Shown here in pieces: positions 1-6,894 of a DNA stretch of 12,396 bases. The notes below the pieces were generated by a model, which was not told the DNA's origin, made no database searches, and saw only the letters and a list, made by a program, of their open reading frames with translations. The stretch comes from CAWEZN01 sp964498015 (GTDB lineage: Bacteria; Zixibacteria; MSB-5A5; GN15; PGXB01): the NCBI GenBank assembly GCA_964498015.1, contig CAZCFT010000077.1, positions 1 through 12,396 on the forward strand. The letters are read 5' to 3'. The translations under genes and the position numbers were made by a program. The first letter of the stretch is position 1; the number at the start of each line of letters is the position of its first letter.

Positions 1-64
1 TTACAGCAAGGATACACCCTTTCTTATTTCTACACACTTCTTAAGATATTACCTCAAATTTGAT

Positions 65-80
65 TGTGACAATTTTCACT
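65..80. promoter_or_regulatory. Candidate CRP/FNR-family operator upstream of the acyl-CoA operon
   Basis: The site reads TGTGA-CAATTT-TCACT, which matches the CRP-class pattern TGTGA-N6-TCACA at 9 of 10 half-site bases. Positions 66-79 form a palindrome with a single mismatched pair. It overlaps the -35 region of the candidate promoter at 80-108, at the spacing expected for a class II activator site. That CRP/FNR-family proteins bind such sites is established; that one does so here is inference from the motif alone. Confidence 0.4.
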
Positions 81-108
81 TGATTTACAGGGAATCAGTG
101 AATAAATT
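80..108 (+). promoter_or_regulatory. Candidate sigma-70-type promoter of the acyl-CoA operon
   Basis: A TTGATT -35-like box (80-85) is followed after 17 bases by a TAAATT -10-like box (103-108), each matching 4 of 6 consensus bases. A start near 115 would give a leader of about 36 bases before the thiolase ATG. Both boxes are weak, which fits a promoter that needs an activator, but in AT-rich DNA such pairs also arise by chance. The rest of 1-150 shows no gene. Confidence 0.3.
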
Positions 109-150
109 AATACATCTTGTTGAAGATAACCTTATATTTCGGAGGAATAG

Positions 151-1341
151 ATGCCTAACAAGAATGAAGCTTATATAGTGTCGGCCTGCCGGTCCGCAAT
201 CGGGACATTTTTGGGCGGGCTGTCAGGATTCACGGCGCCCCAATTGGGCGGTCTGGCGATTAAGGAGGCTGTGAAAAGGGCTGGGATTGACTCTAAGAGA
301 ATAGACGAAGTGATTATGGGTGAGGTGTTGCAGGCCGGAGTAGGCCAGGCGCCGGCGCGTCAGGCCGCCATGAAAGGCGGAATACCGCCTGAAGTCGCCG
401 CATTCACTATAAATAAAGTTTGTGGCTCGGGATTGAAGGCGGTGATGCTGGCGGCGCAGTCGATACGCGCGGGGGATCAGGATTGTATTGTGGCCGGGGG
501 GATGGAATCAATGTCGGGGTCGCCTTATGTTCTTCATGGCGCCAAATCCGGTCTGAAATTTGGGGATAAGAAATTGCAGGATTCCATGGTGCTGGATGGT
601 CTCTGGTGTGCTTTCAAAGATTGGCACATGGGGAGCGCCGCCGAATTGACCGGGCAGAAAGCGGGAATCGGCCGGGAAGAGCAGGACGAATTCGCCTACA
701 ACTCTCACAAGAAGGCAGTTGCGGCTCAGAACACGGGGAAATTTAACAATGAGATTTTTGCCATAGAAATTCCCCAGAAAAAGGGCGATCCGGTCAAATT
801 TGAGAAGGATCAATGCCCCCGTCCAGATATTTCCATGGAGGGTTTATCAAAATTGAAGCCGGCATTTCAGAAAGATGGTACAGTAACTGCCGGTAATGCG
901 CCCGGGCTTAGCGATGGCTCATCGGCAACGGTTGTGGTTTCGGAGAAATTCCTCAAGGAGAATAATCTGACGCCTTTGGCCAGAGTGGTAGAATACTGCA
1001 CCGCCGGCATTGAGCCGGAGCTTTTATTCTTTGCGCCAATTTATGCAGTTCGGAAACTCTGCGGGAAAATGGGAGTTGATGTAAACTATTTTGATTTAAT
1101 TGAGGCCAATGAGGCTTTCTCGGTGCAGGCCCTTGCCGACGGCAAGGAGCTTGGCTGGGACTGGAGCCGGGTGAATGTGCATGGAGGCGCAGTTGCGATG
1201 GGGCATCCCATTGGAGCATCGGGAGCCAGGATTCTAACAACATTGATATATGCGCTGAGAGACAAAGGCAAGAAAAGGGGTTTGGCCACTCTCTGCCTGG
1301 GCGGCGGGCACGCCGTGGCTTTATCGATTGAGATGGTTTGA
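151..1341 (+). CDS. Thiolase (acetyl-CoA C-acetyltransferase family)
   Basis: The 396-residue length is typical of bacterial thiolases, which condense two acetyl-CoA to acetoacetyl-CoA or cleave 3-ketoacyl-CoA in the cytosol. The nucleophilic cysteine is C91 in NKVCGSGLKAV. The other active-site blocks are N320-E321 (EANEAF), H352 (GHPIGASGAR) and the acid/base cysteine C382 (LCLGGG). The last block reads GGGHAVAL, with alanine at residue 388 where many thiolases have glycine. The start is well supported: GGAGG at 141-145 lies five bases before the ATG and homology begins at once (YIVSACRSAIGTF). It is the first gene of a four-gene run, and 15 bases separate it from the next gene. Neighbours encoding a hydroxyacyl-CoA and two acyl-CoA dehydrogenases suggest short-chain fatty acid oxidation or the reverse. 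Physiological direction and chain length cannot be read from sequence. Confidence 0.95.
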   Translation: MPNKNEAYIVSACRSAIGTFLGGLSGFTAPQLGGLAIKEAVKRAGIDSKRIDEVIMGEVLQAGVGQAPARQAAMKGGIPPEVAAFTINKVCGSGLKAVMLAAQSIRAGDQDCIVAGGMESMSGSPYVLHGAKSGLKFGDKKLQDSMVLDGLWCAFKDWHMGSAAELTGQKAGIGREEQDEFAYNSHKKAVAAQNTGKFNNEIFAIEIPQKKGDPVKFEKDQCPRPDISMEGLSKLKPAFQKDGTVTAGNAPGLSDGSSATVVVSEKFLKENNLTPLARVVEYCTAGIEPELLFFAPIYAVRKLCGKMGVDVNYFDLIEANEAFSVQALADGKELGWDWSRVNVHGGAVAMGHPIGASGARILTTLIYALRDKGKKRGLATLCLGGGHAVALSIEMV

Positions 1342-1356
1342 AGACCGGGGGGAAAG

Positions 1357-2226
1357 ATGACTATGCAGTTAGACGAAATCAAGAAAATTGGGATTGTTGG
1401 AGCAGGGACTATGGGAAATGGCATTGCTCATGTCTCCGCCCAATCGGGATATAATGTTATTCTGGTTGATACCACGCGCGAATTTTTGGATAAGGCGTTA
1501 AAAACCATTTCTACCAACCTTGACAGGATGGTGAAAAAGGAAACAATCACTGGGCAGAAGAAGAATGAAACATTGGCAAGAATCAGGACCTCGACCGATT
1601 TGGGCGATCTGAAAAGCGCTCAGCTTGTGATTGAAGCCATCTATGAAAATCTTGACGCTAAAACCAGCATTTTCAAGCAATTGGATTTGTGGTGCTCCCA
1701 TGATACGATTTTGGCCACGAACACATCGTCTCTTCCGATAACTCAGATTGCCGGATGCACCAAAAGAGCGGACCGCGTCATTGGCATGCATTTTATGAAT
1801 CCTGTCCCCATGATGCAGTTGGTGGAATTAATCAGAGGAATTGCGACCAGCGATGATACTTTTCAGCTGACAAAAGGCCTTTCTCTGGAGATGGGCAAGA
1901 CGCCCGTTGAGGTGAATGATTATCCGGGATTTATTGCCAATAGGATATTAATGCCGATGATCAATGAAGCTTGCTATGCTTTGATGGAGGGTGTGGCTTC
2001 GGCCCAAGATATTGATACGGTAATGAAACTGGGGATGAATCACCCGATGGGACCGCTTGCGTTGGCCGACTTTATCGGACTGGATGTCTGTCATGCAATC
2101 ATGCAGACGCTATACACGGGGTTTTCCGATTCCAAATATCGCCCCTGCCCCCTGCTTTGGAAAATGGTGCAGGCCGGATATTTGGGCCGCAAGGCCGGAC
2201 GCGGTTTCTTCGTATATGATAAATAA
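1357..2226 (+). CDS. hbd: 3-hydroxybutyryl-CoA dehydrogenase (NAD-binding 3-hydroxyacyl-CoA dehydrogenase)
   Basis: This 289-residue cytosolic enzyme interconverts 3-hydroxybutyryl-CoA and acetoacetyl-CoA using NAD(P). The N-terminal Rossmann fold shows GAGTMG at 15-20 with an acidic residue at the end of beta-2 (VDTT, D38). The catalytic pair is H145 (GMHFMNPVP) and E157 (QLVELI). The C-terminal helical domain contains DYPGFIANR and NHPMGPLALADFIGLD, both signatures of the family, and the protein ends in GRGFFVYDK as stand-alone Hbd proteins do. There is no fused enoyl-CoA hydratase domain, so it is not a FadB type. A purine-rich run at 1347-1356 precedes ATG 1357; a second in-frame ATG at 1363 is an equally possible start. 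It lies between thiolase and acyl-CoA dehydrogenase genes in one transcription unit. Confidence 0.94.
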   Translation: MTMQLDEIKKIGIVGAGTMGNGIAHVSAQSGYNVILVDTTREFLDKALKTISTNLDRMVKKETITGQKKNETLARIRTSTDLGDLKSAQLVIEAIYENLDAKTSIFKQLDLWCSHDTILATNTSSLPITQIAGCTKRADRVIGMHFMNPVPMMQLVELIRGIATSDDTFQLTKGLSLEMGKTPVEVNDYPGFIANRILMPMINEACYALMEGVASAQDIDTVMKLGMNHPMGPLALADFIGLDVCHAIMQTLYTGFSDSKYRPCPLLWKMVQAGYLGRKAGRGFFVYDK

Positions 2227-2237
2227 GGAGTATAGAA

Positions 2238-3377
2238 ATGGATTTTGCTTTCTCAGAAGATGATTTGATGATTAAGGAAACGGCCCGGGAATTTGCCGAG
2301 AAGAGGTTGATTCCTAATGCCCTGCACTATGATGAGGAAGACGGTATTCCTCAGGAATTGGTCGAGGAAATCTCCGGTTTAGGGTATCTGGGGATTATGT
2401 TGCCGGAGAAATATGGCGGCTTAGGTTTATCGACGGTGAGTTTCTGCGGGGCGCTTGAAGAAATCTGCGCCGCCTGCGCCGGAGTGGGGATATTGCTGTC
2501 GGTGCAGAATTCGCTCTGCAATGAGATTATTTATAAGTTTGGCTCTGACTATCTGAAGGAAAAATATTTGCCGCAAATGGCTGAGGGCATGATTGGTTCA
2601 TATTGTATTACGGAGCCTAATGCCGGCACGGATGTATCGGGGATCACTACGCAAGCGGTTAATAATGGAGACAGTTATCTAATAAATGGCGCCAAAGCTT
2701 TTGTTACCAACGGAGGTTTTGCGGGAATATTCATAGTCTTTGCGGTGACGGATCCAACTTTGGGAAATAAAGGTATTTCGTGCTTTGCGGTTGAAGCTAA
2801 GACTCCCGGAATAAGCATCGGAGCCAAAGAAAATAAATGCGGCATGCGGGCATCAGATACGCGAGAGATTTCTTTTATTGATGTCAAAGTGCCCAAAGAA
2901 AATATGATAGGCGAACGGGGCGCAGGGTTCAAAACGGCGCTGACGATTTTGAATTCCGGGCGGATTGGGGTTTCATTTCAGTCGATAGGGATTGCCCGGG
3001 CGGCATTGGAGGAAGCAATCAAGTACTCTAAAGAGCGGAAACAGTTCAAGCAGCCGATTGCAAATTTTCAGGCGATTCAGTTCAAGATTGCGGAAATGGC
3101 GACCCAGATCGATGCGGGAAGACTTCTGGCCTATCGTGCGGCAAAGATGAAAGATGAGGGAAAACCGATAGTGCGTGAAGCCTCAATGTCGAAACTATTT
3201 TGCAGTCAGATGGCAAATAGAGTGGCCAGCGAAGCGGTACAGATTCATGGCGGATATGGGTACATGAAGGAATATCCGGTGGAGAGATATTTTCGTGACG
3301 CTCGTGTGACGGAATTGTATGAAGGTACAACTGAGGCGCAGAAACTGACCATTGCACGCGATCTATTAAAGGATTAG
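2238..3377 (+). CDS. Acyl-CoA dehydrogenase, short-chain (butyryl-CoA dehydrogenase-like)
   Basis: This 379-residue FAD flavoprotein of the acyl-CoA dehydrogenase family introduces the trans-2 double bond in acyl-CoA and passes electrons to electron-transfer flavoprotein. The usual three domains are visible: an N-terminal helical domain, a middle beta domain with YCITEPNAGTDVSG (122-135), and a C-terminal helical domain with RKQFKQPI and AVQIHGGYGYMKEYP. The catalytic base is E362 in ELYEGTTEAQ, the position used by short- and medium-chain members. An AAGGAG Shine-Dalgarno overlaps the hbd stop, seven bases before the ATG. The next gene is a second acyl-CoA dehydrogenase starting two bases after this stop codon. 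The tyrosine before the catalytic glutamate (YEGT) is the common butyryl-CoA dehydrogenase form. Substrate is inferred from the operon; a related short branched-chain substrate is possible. Confidence 0.94.
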   Translation: MDFAFSEDDLMIKETAREFAEKRLIPNALHYDEEDGIPQELVEEISGLGYLGIMLPEKYGGLGLSTVSFCGALEEICAACAGVGILLSVQNSLCNEIIYKFGSDYLKEKYLPQMAEGMIGSYCITEPNAGTDVSGITTQAVNNGDSYLINGAKAFVTNGGFAGIFIVFAVTDPTLGNKGISCFAVEAKTPGISIGAKENKCGMRASDTREISFIDVKVPKENMIGERGAGFKTALTILNSGRIGVSFQSIGIARAALEEAIKYSKERKQFKQPIANFQAIQFKIAEMATQIDAGRLLAYRAAKMKDEGKPIVREASMSKLFCSQMANRVASEAVQIHGGYGYMKEYPVERYFRDARVTELYEGTTEAQKLTIARDLLKD

Positions 3378-3378
3378 T

Positions 3379-4524
3379 ATGTTTCTTCAGAATAAATATC
3401 ATGAGTACCGAGAAAAGGTCAGAGCGTTTGCGGTAGAACAGATAGCTCCTTTTGCCGCCGAACTTGATGAGAAGCAGATATTCATGGGGCGGCATCTGAA
3501 GGCGCTGGCGAAGAATGGTTTTCTGGGGATGGTTGTGCCGGAGGAGTATGGCGGGACGCCGGTGGATACAATCTGCTATTCCATTGCGGTTGAAGAGTTG
3601 TCGCGCGTGTGCGGCTCGACCGGAATTACAATTGCCGCACATAATTCACTCGGGCTTTTTCCAATCTATAAATTTGGGACTGAAGAGCAGAAGAAGAAAT
3701 ATCTTCCGCGCGCCGCGCAGGATGGCGAGTTGATCGCATTTGGTTTGACGGAACCTGAAGCCGGTTCGGATGCAGGCGCGACCAAAACGACGGCGGCGCT
3801 CAAGGGCGACCATTGGGAAATGAACGGCACCAAGTGCTTTATTACTTCGGCTTCGCACGCATTTGCTTGTATTGCGACTGCGAGAACATCTGATGAGCCG
3901 GGTGTGAAGGCGATATCGTCGTTCATACTCGAAAAGCGGTGGCAGGGATACGATATCGGCAAGAAGGAAAATAAGATGGGTCTGCGCGGCTCAGATACAG
4001 CTTTCCTGCATTTCACTGATTTGAAAATCCCAAGAGAAAATCAATTAGGGAAACTGGGGGAGGGATTCAAGCAGTTCATGATTACGCTGGATGGCGGGCG
4101 TATTTCGATCGCCGCGATGGCGCTGGGATTGGCCCAAGGGGCGCTGGATTGTGCGCTTGAGTATTCTGTGAAACGTCAGCAATTCGGGAAACCGATTTCG
4201 GAATTCCAAGCCATACAATGGCTATTGGCCGACATGGCAACCGAGGTGCAGGCGGCGAGGTATATGGTCTATGGGGCCGCGGCCAAGAAGGATGCCGGAA
4301 TTCCGTTTTCGCAGGATTCGGCGATGGCCAAGTTGTACGCCGGAGAAGTCGGCACGCGGACGGCATCGAGGGCGATACAGGTTCTGGGTGGGGTGGGATG
4401 TTACATAGGAAAATATCCTGCTGAACGCATCTGGCGCGACGCTAAGTTGTGCGAGATAGGGGAGGGGACGTCGGAGATTCAAAGGCTGGTGATAGCAAGA
4501 GAGTTGATAAAGTCGGTGCAATAG
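3379..4524 (+). CDS. Second acyl-CoA dehydrogenase (tandem paralogue)
   Basis: This 381-residue acyl-CoA dehydrogenase is clearly a paralogue of the gene just upstream, aligning with it from end to end. The middle domain shows FGLTEPEAGSDAG (121-133), the C-terminal domain RQQFGKPISEFQAIQ and QVLGGVGCYIGKYPAERIWRD. The catalytic glutamate is E362 in EIGEGTSEIQ. Glycine replaces the tyrosine that precedes this residue in the first paralogue, so the acyl pocket may differ. Only one base separates it from the upstream stop; its ribosome binding site (AAAGGA) lies inside the end of that gene, suggesting translational coupling. It is the last gene of the operon, followed by a hairpin repeat. No etfAB is adjacent, so the electron acceptor must be encoded elsewhere. 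Family assignment is firm; the exact substrate is not. Confidence 0.94.
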   Translation: MFLQNKYHEYREKVRAFAVEQIAPFAAELDEKQIFMGRHLKALAKNGFLGMVVPEEYGGTPVDTICYSIAVEELSRVCGSTGITIAAHNSLGLFPIYKFGTEEQKKKYLPRAAQDGELIAFGLTEPEAGSDAGATKTTAALKGDHWEMNGTKCFITSASHAFACIATARTSDEPGVKAISSFILEKRWQGYDIGKKENKMGLRGSDTAFLHFTDLKIPRENQLGKLGEGFKQFMITLDGGRISIAAMALGLAQGALDCALEYSVKRQQFGKPISEFQAIQWLLADMATEVQAARYMVYGAAAKKDAGIPFSQDSAMAKLYAGEVGTRTASRAIQVLGGVGCYIGKYPAERIWRDAKLCEIGEGTSEIQRLVIARELIKSVQ

Positions 4525-4535
4525 ACATTTTCTTT

Positions 4536-4573
4536 GCCCTCACCCTTTGCCCCTCTCCCGACAGGAGAGGGGG
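4536..4573. repeat. Hairpin repeat after the acyl-CoA operon
   Basis: The strip opens with GCCCTCACCCTTTGC and then forms a perfect nine-pair stem, CCCCTCTCC (4550-4558) with GGAGAGGGG (4564-4572), around a five-base loop. This resembles the dispersed CCCTCACCC/CCCTCTCCC-type intergenic repeats seen in many bacterial genomes. No T tract follows on the + strand, so it is not a textbook intrinsic terminator, though a strong stem 25 bases past the stop could still attenuate transcription or protect the mRNA end. Confidence 0.6.
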
Positions 4574-4608
4574 ATTGTCCGATTGAGAATGGACGCATCA
4601 ATTTGTTT

Positions 4609-4661
4609 GTAGTTGCACGGCGTTGTTGTGCATTAAAAGACACGGCACGCCGTGTCACTAC
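4609..4661. repeat. Palindromic repeat with GTAGT..CACGGCGT arms
   Basis: The left arm GTAGTTGCACGGCGT (4609-4623) and the right arm ACGCCGTGTCACTAC (4647-4661) are inverted copies matching at 13 of 15 bases, around 23 bases. The right part contains a second, perfect inverted repeat, GACACGGC-AC-GCCGTGTC (4639-4656). It resembles the widespread GGCACGGC..GCCGTGCC family of intergenic repeats. It overlaps the 3' end of the truncated alkD-like frame on the minus strand, so it may mark the insertion or rearrangement that shortened that gene. Confidence 0.6.
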
Positions 4662-4920
4662 GGTTGTCGAATTTGTTGAAATTAATCTTTGGCGTCAAAT
4701 ACAGGTATTTCAATGAACCCCGAGCGGTTGAAAGTACCAGTTTCAGTTTAATCTGGCCGTCTTTCATCATCGCATTGATGCCATTTTCGAAAATCTCCTG
4801 ACTGAGACCATAGGCATCATATCCCTCTTTGAAATAGCGGCTGTATTTCTGGACTACTTTCAGGTCGGCGTTATTCTGGCAGTAGCGGCGGATTTGGTTG
4901 AAGAGGTCTTTGTTGGTCAT
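4633..4920 (-). pseudogene. Truncated AlkD-like DNA alkylation repair gene (5' remnant)
   Basis: The open frame is 95 residues. Its first 50 or so look like the N-terminus of the small HEAT-repeat DNA alkylation repair (AlkD-like) proteins: a helix with IRRYCQNNAD, then VQKYSRYFKEGYDAYGLS. Those proteins are normally more than 200 residues long and made of helical HEAT-like repeats that remove alkylated bases. Here the similarity stops near residue 50 (about position 4770), the rest of the frame reads as unrelated sequence, and it ends inside a palindromic repeat. I see no continuation in other frames nearby. No convincing ribosome binding site precedes the ATG. I read it as a decayed 5' fragment. 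Alternatives are a short expressed protein of unknown role, or a chance resemblance; family recognition here is from memory. Confidence 0.5.
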
Positions 4921-5101
4921 AAGAGGTTTGAGTAAAAGGGTTATCTTTCTTGATGAATATATGATGGTGTGGAGCCGGTGGCAAGGGGATTTGGGGGACG
5001 AGCCCCGGGTTTACTGTCGCGGCCGGAAAAATCCGCTTGATTTATGGAAAACAATGAATTATTTGGCGAAGGATGTCACTTAAGTTTCGAAATGGTGATT
5101 T
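4921..5101. other. Intergenic strip between alkD remnant and methyltransferase
   Basis: Neither strand shows a recognisable protein here. A short + strand frame (4898-5083) runs across it but has no family-like motif or ribosome binding site. Short GC-rich inverted segments occur around 4993-5008 (GGGG..CCCC). I could not find a convincing promoter for the methyltransferase gene. With the flanking repeats and the remnant, the whole interval 4525-5101 holds no intact gene. Confidence 0.5.
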
Positions 5102-6679
5102 ATGATAGCGAGAAAATCTGCGAGAAATATACTTTATTTTGGTGAGAACCTAAATATTCTTCGTCAGCATATAATGGACGAGAGTATTGATTTAATCTAT
5201 TTGGATCCCCCTTTTAATTCCAAAGCCGATTATAACATATTGTTCAAAGAGCCGAGTGGGGAATCATCAGAGGCACAAATCACGGCATTCGGGGACACTT
5301 GGCATTGGACCGAAGAAGCTCAAGAAACCTATACGGAAATTGTTGAAAGGGCGCCGGTTCGTGTAGTTGAAATGATTAGCGGATTTAGAAAATTCCTCGG
5401 TCAAAATGATATGATGGCCTATCTGGTCATGATGTGCCTGAGGCTCATTGAATTGCGCCGCGTTCTTAAGAGTACGGGCTCGATCTATCTGCACTGTGAT
5501 CCGACCGCAAGTCATTATTTAAAGGTTTTGATGGACACAATATTTGGTAAGGAATGTTTTAAAAGCGAATTGGTCTGGTGCTATTCTGAGCGGGAGATTT
5601 CAAAAAAATATTGGAATAAGAAACATGATATAATCCTGTTCTATACCAAAAGCGCCAATGATATGCACGTTTTCAATTGGAGGGAAGTGGCATTGCCTTA
5701 TAGTGCTGGAACGCTAGAAAAATTCAACCGTACCGATTCAAAGGGTAGAAAATTTCAAATTAGAGGAAAAGGCGGGCCTTTTGTAGGAAAGCAAGGTTTA
5801 GACATAAAACTTGAAAATACGCATCCTGAATGGGTATATAGAGATTATCTAGACAAATCTCCTGGCGTACCACCAAGGGATTGGCTGATTATACCTGTTA
5901 TTAATAGGGCGGCTCGGGAGCGTTTGGGGTATCCGACCCAGAAGCCAGAAGCTCTTTTGGAGAAAATAATCAAGGCATCATCAAATAAAGGTGATATAAT
6001 TTTGGATCCATTTTGCGGCTGTGGTACGACTCTCGCAGTTGCCCACAGTCTTAGGCGAAAGTGGATTGGAATAGATGTAACCCATCTGGCGATCAATCTC
6101 ATTAAATGGCGCATGAGAAAGAAGTATAGCCTTAGACCGCGAAATGACTATGATATAATCGGAGAGCCTGAAGATCTTGCGGGTGCGATTGAGTTGGCGA
6201 AGAGTAATCGATATCAATTTCAGTGGTGGGCTCTATCGCTTATCGATGCTCGTCCATACGGAGACAAGAAAAAAGGTGCAGATACAGGTATCGATGGTTA
6301 CTTGTATTTTTTTGAAGATATGCAGAGAAAGAAAATAATTACGAAAAGGGCGATAGTTCAGGTAAAAAGCGGCAAAGTATCCGTCAAAGATATAAGAGAT
6401 CTTGGCCATGTAGTGGCTCGAGAGGGCTCGGAAATTGGCATTCTTGTTACCCTTGAAGAGCCAACAGCACCAATGAAAAAGGAGGCTATCGCAATAGGAT
6501 TATATCATTCAAAATCTCTGGGGTATAAATACCGCAAAATGCAAATATTGACAATCGAAGAGTTGCTTGCTGGCAAGAAACCCTCGGTCCCCATCGCCAT
6601 ACCATATCATAAGGATGCCGAAAGAGTGCTCATTGACGAGCAATATGGCTTCGAATATGACGACGATAATGGGGAATAG
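5102..6679 (+). CDS. Beta-class DNA methyltransferase fused to Mrr-like nuclease domain
   Basis: This 525-residue protein has two parts. Residues 1-345 are an N6-adenine/N4-cytosine DNA methyltransferase of the beta order: motif IV DPPF at 35-38 comes first, then YPTQKPEALL (277-286), the AdoMet motif DPFCGCGTT (302-310) and WIGID (321-325). The variable stretch between about 150 and 265 is the likely target-recognition region. Residues 370-490 look like a PD-(D/E)XK nuclease of the Mrr type: FQWWALSL, GADTGIDG (392-399), then IVQVKSGKVSV with Q420-x-K422, giving D398/Q420/K422 as the likely metal site. Methylation and cleavage would thus sit on one polypeptide with no separate specificity or helicase gene. 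The coding sequence is visibly AT-richer than its neighbours and is flanked by repeats, suggesting transfer. The start has only a weak GGTGA upstream. The target base and sequence cannot be told from sequence. Confidence 0.88.
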   Translation: MIARKSARNILYFGENLNILRQHIMDESIDLIYLDPPFNSKADYNILFKEPSGESSEAQITAFGDTWHWTEEAQETYTEIVERAPVRVVEMISGFRKFLGQNDMMAYLVMMCLRLIELRRVLKSTGSIYLHCDPTASHYLKVLMDTIFGKECFKSELVWCYSEREISKKYWNKKHDIILFYTKSANDMHVFNWREVALPYSAGTLEKFNRTDSKGRKFQIRGKGGPFVGKQGLDIKLENTHPEWVYRDYLDKSPGVPPRDWLIIPVINRAARERLGYPTQKPEALLEKIIKASSNKGDIILDPFCGCGTTLAVAHSLRRKWIGIDVTHLAINLIKWRMRKKYSLRPRNDYDIIGEPEDLAGAIELAKSNRYQFQWWALSLIDARPYGDKKKGADTGIDGYLYFFEDMQRKKIITKRAIVQVKSGKVSVKDIRDLGHVVAREGSEIGILVTLEEPTAPMKKEAIAIGLYHSKSLGYKYRKMQILTIEELLAGKKPSVPIAIPYHKDAERVLIDEQYGFEYDDDNGE

Positions 6680-6784
6680 CCAATCTCTATTCATTCATTT
6701 AATTCGAACCATTAAATAAATCAATATGCGGGCGATAAGGATGATTTGCCTATTTCTGCAAAGAGCATTTTTCCATCATTTAGG
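6680..6784. other. AT-rich spacer after the methyltransferase gene
   Basis: Eighteen bases after the stop codon lies an AT-only inverted repeat, ATTTAAT (6697-6703) and ATTAAAT (6711-6717), around seven bases. It has no GC-rich stem or T tract, so I do not call it a terminator. Nothing else is recognisable before the candidate ilvE promoter. Confidence 0.35.
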
Positions 6785-6813
6785 TTGAAATTGGCCATTT
6801 AAAGCTATATATT
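6785..6813 (+). promoter_or_regulatory. Candidate sigma-70-type promoter for ilvE
   Basis: TTGAAA (6785-6790) and TATATT (6808-6813) are separated by 17 bases, and each matches 5 of 6 consensus bases. Transcription from about 6820 would give a leader of roughly 100 bases that contains the whole palindromic repeat at 6828-6894. The surrounding DNA is AT-rich, so chance matches are possible. Confidence 0.4.
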
Positions 6814-6827
6814 TTTGACATAAAATG

Positions 6828-6894
6828 CCGGGTTTCTCGTCCGTCAATTGCCGGATTCGATTCGTCAACAGTCGGATTAAAAAACCCGACCTAC
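6828..6894. repeat. Palindromic repeat, copy 1 (upstream of ilvE)
   Basis: CGGGTTT (6829-6835) pairs with AAACCCG (6882-6888), and the element ends in GACCTAC. The right half (GTCGGATTAAAAAACCCGAC) closely matches the right half of a second copy just downstream of ilvE. The centre is imperfectly palindromic (CTCGTC, GCCGGATTCGA). The form suggests a dispersed REP-like intergenic element. It lies in the presumed ilvE leader, 25 bases before the start codon. Confidence 0.6.

Noticed and set aside
1..60. 3' end of a minus-strand gene (TAA at 3-1)
   Set aside because: The frame stays open for only about 17 codons before another stop, so there is no gene end here.
3082..3642. 186-codon open frame on the minus strand across the junction of the two acyl-CoA dehydrogenase genes
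   Set aside because: It is antisense to two strongly supported genes, has low-complexity composition typical of a shadow frame, and shows no recognisable domain.
4550..4572. Intrinsic terminator for the acyl-CoA operon
   Set aside because: The stem is strong but is followed by GATTGTCC on the + strand, without a T tract; kept as a repeat only.
4534..4716. 60-codon + strand frame after the acyl-CoA operon
   Set aside because: It consists largely of the two palindromic repeats, with no ribosome binding site or family-like motif.
4898..5083. 61-codon + strand frame before the methyltransferase gene
   Set aside because: No ribosome binding site, no recognisable motif, and it overlaps the start of the alkD-like remnant on the other strand.
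5102..6679. Complete multi-gene restriction or defence system around the methyltransferase
   Set aside because: Neighbours are an alkD remnant and ilvE; no helicase, specificity or second nuclease gene is in the window.
6697..6717. Terminator after the methyltransferase gene
   Set aside because: The inverted repeat is AT-only with no following T tract, so the stem would be too weak.
6815..6820. Perfect TTGACA box upstream of ilvE as a -35 element
   Set aside because: No -10-like hexamer lies at 16-18 bases downstream; the pair at 6785-6813 fits better.
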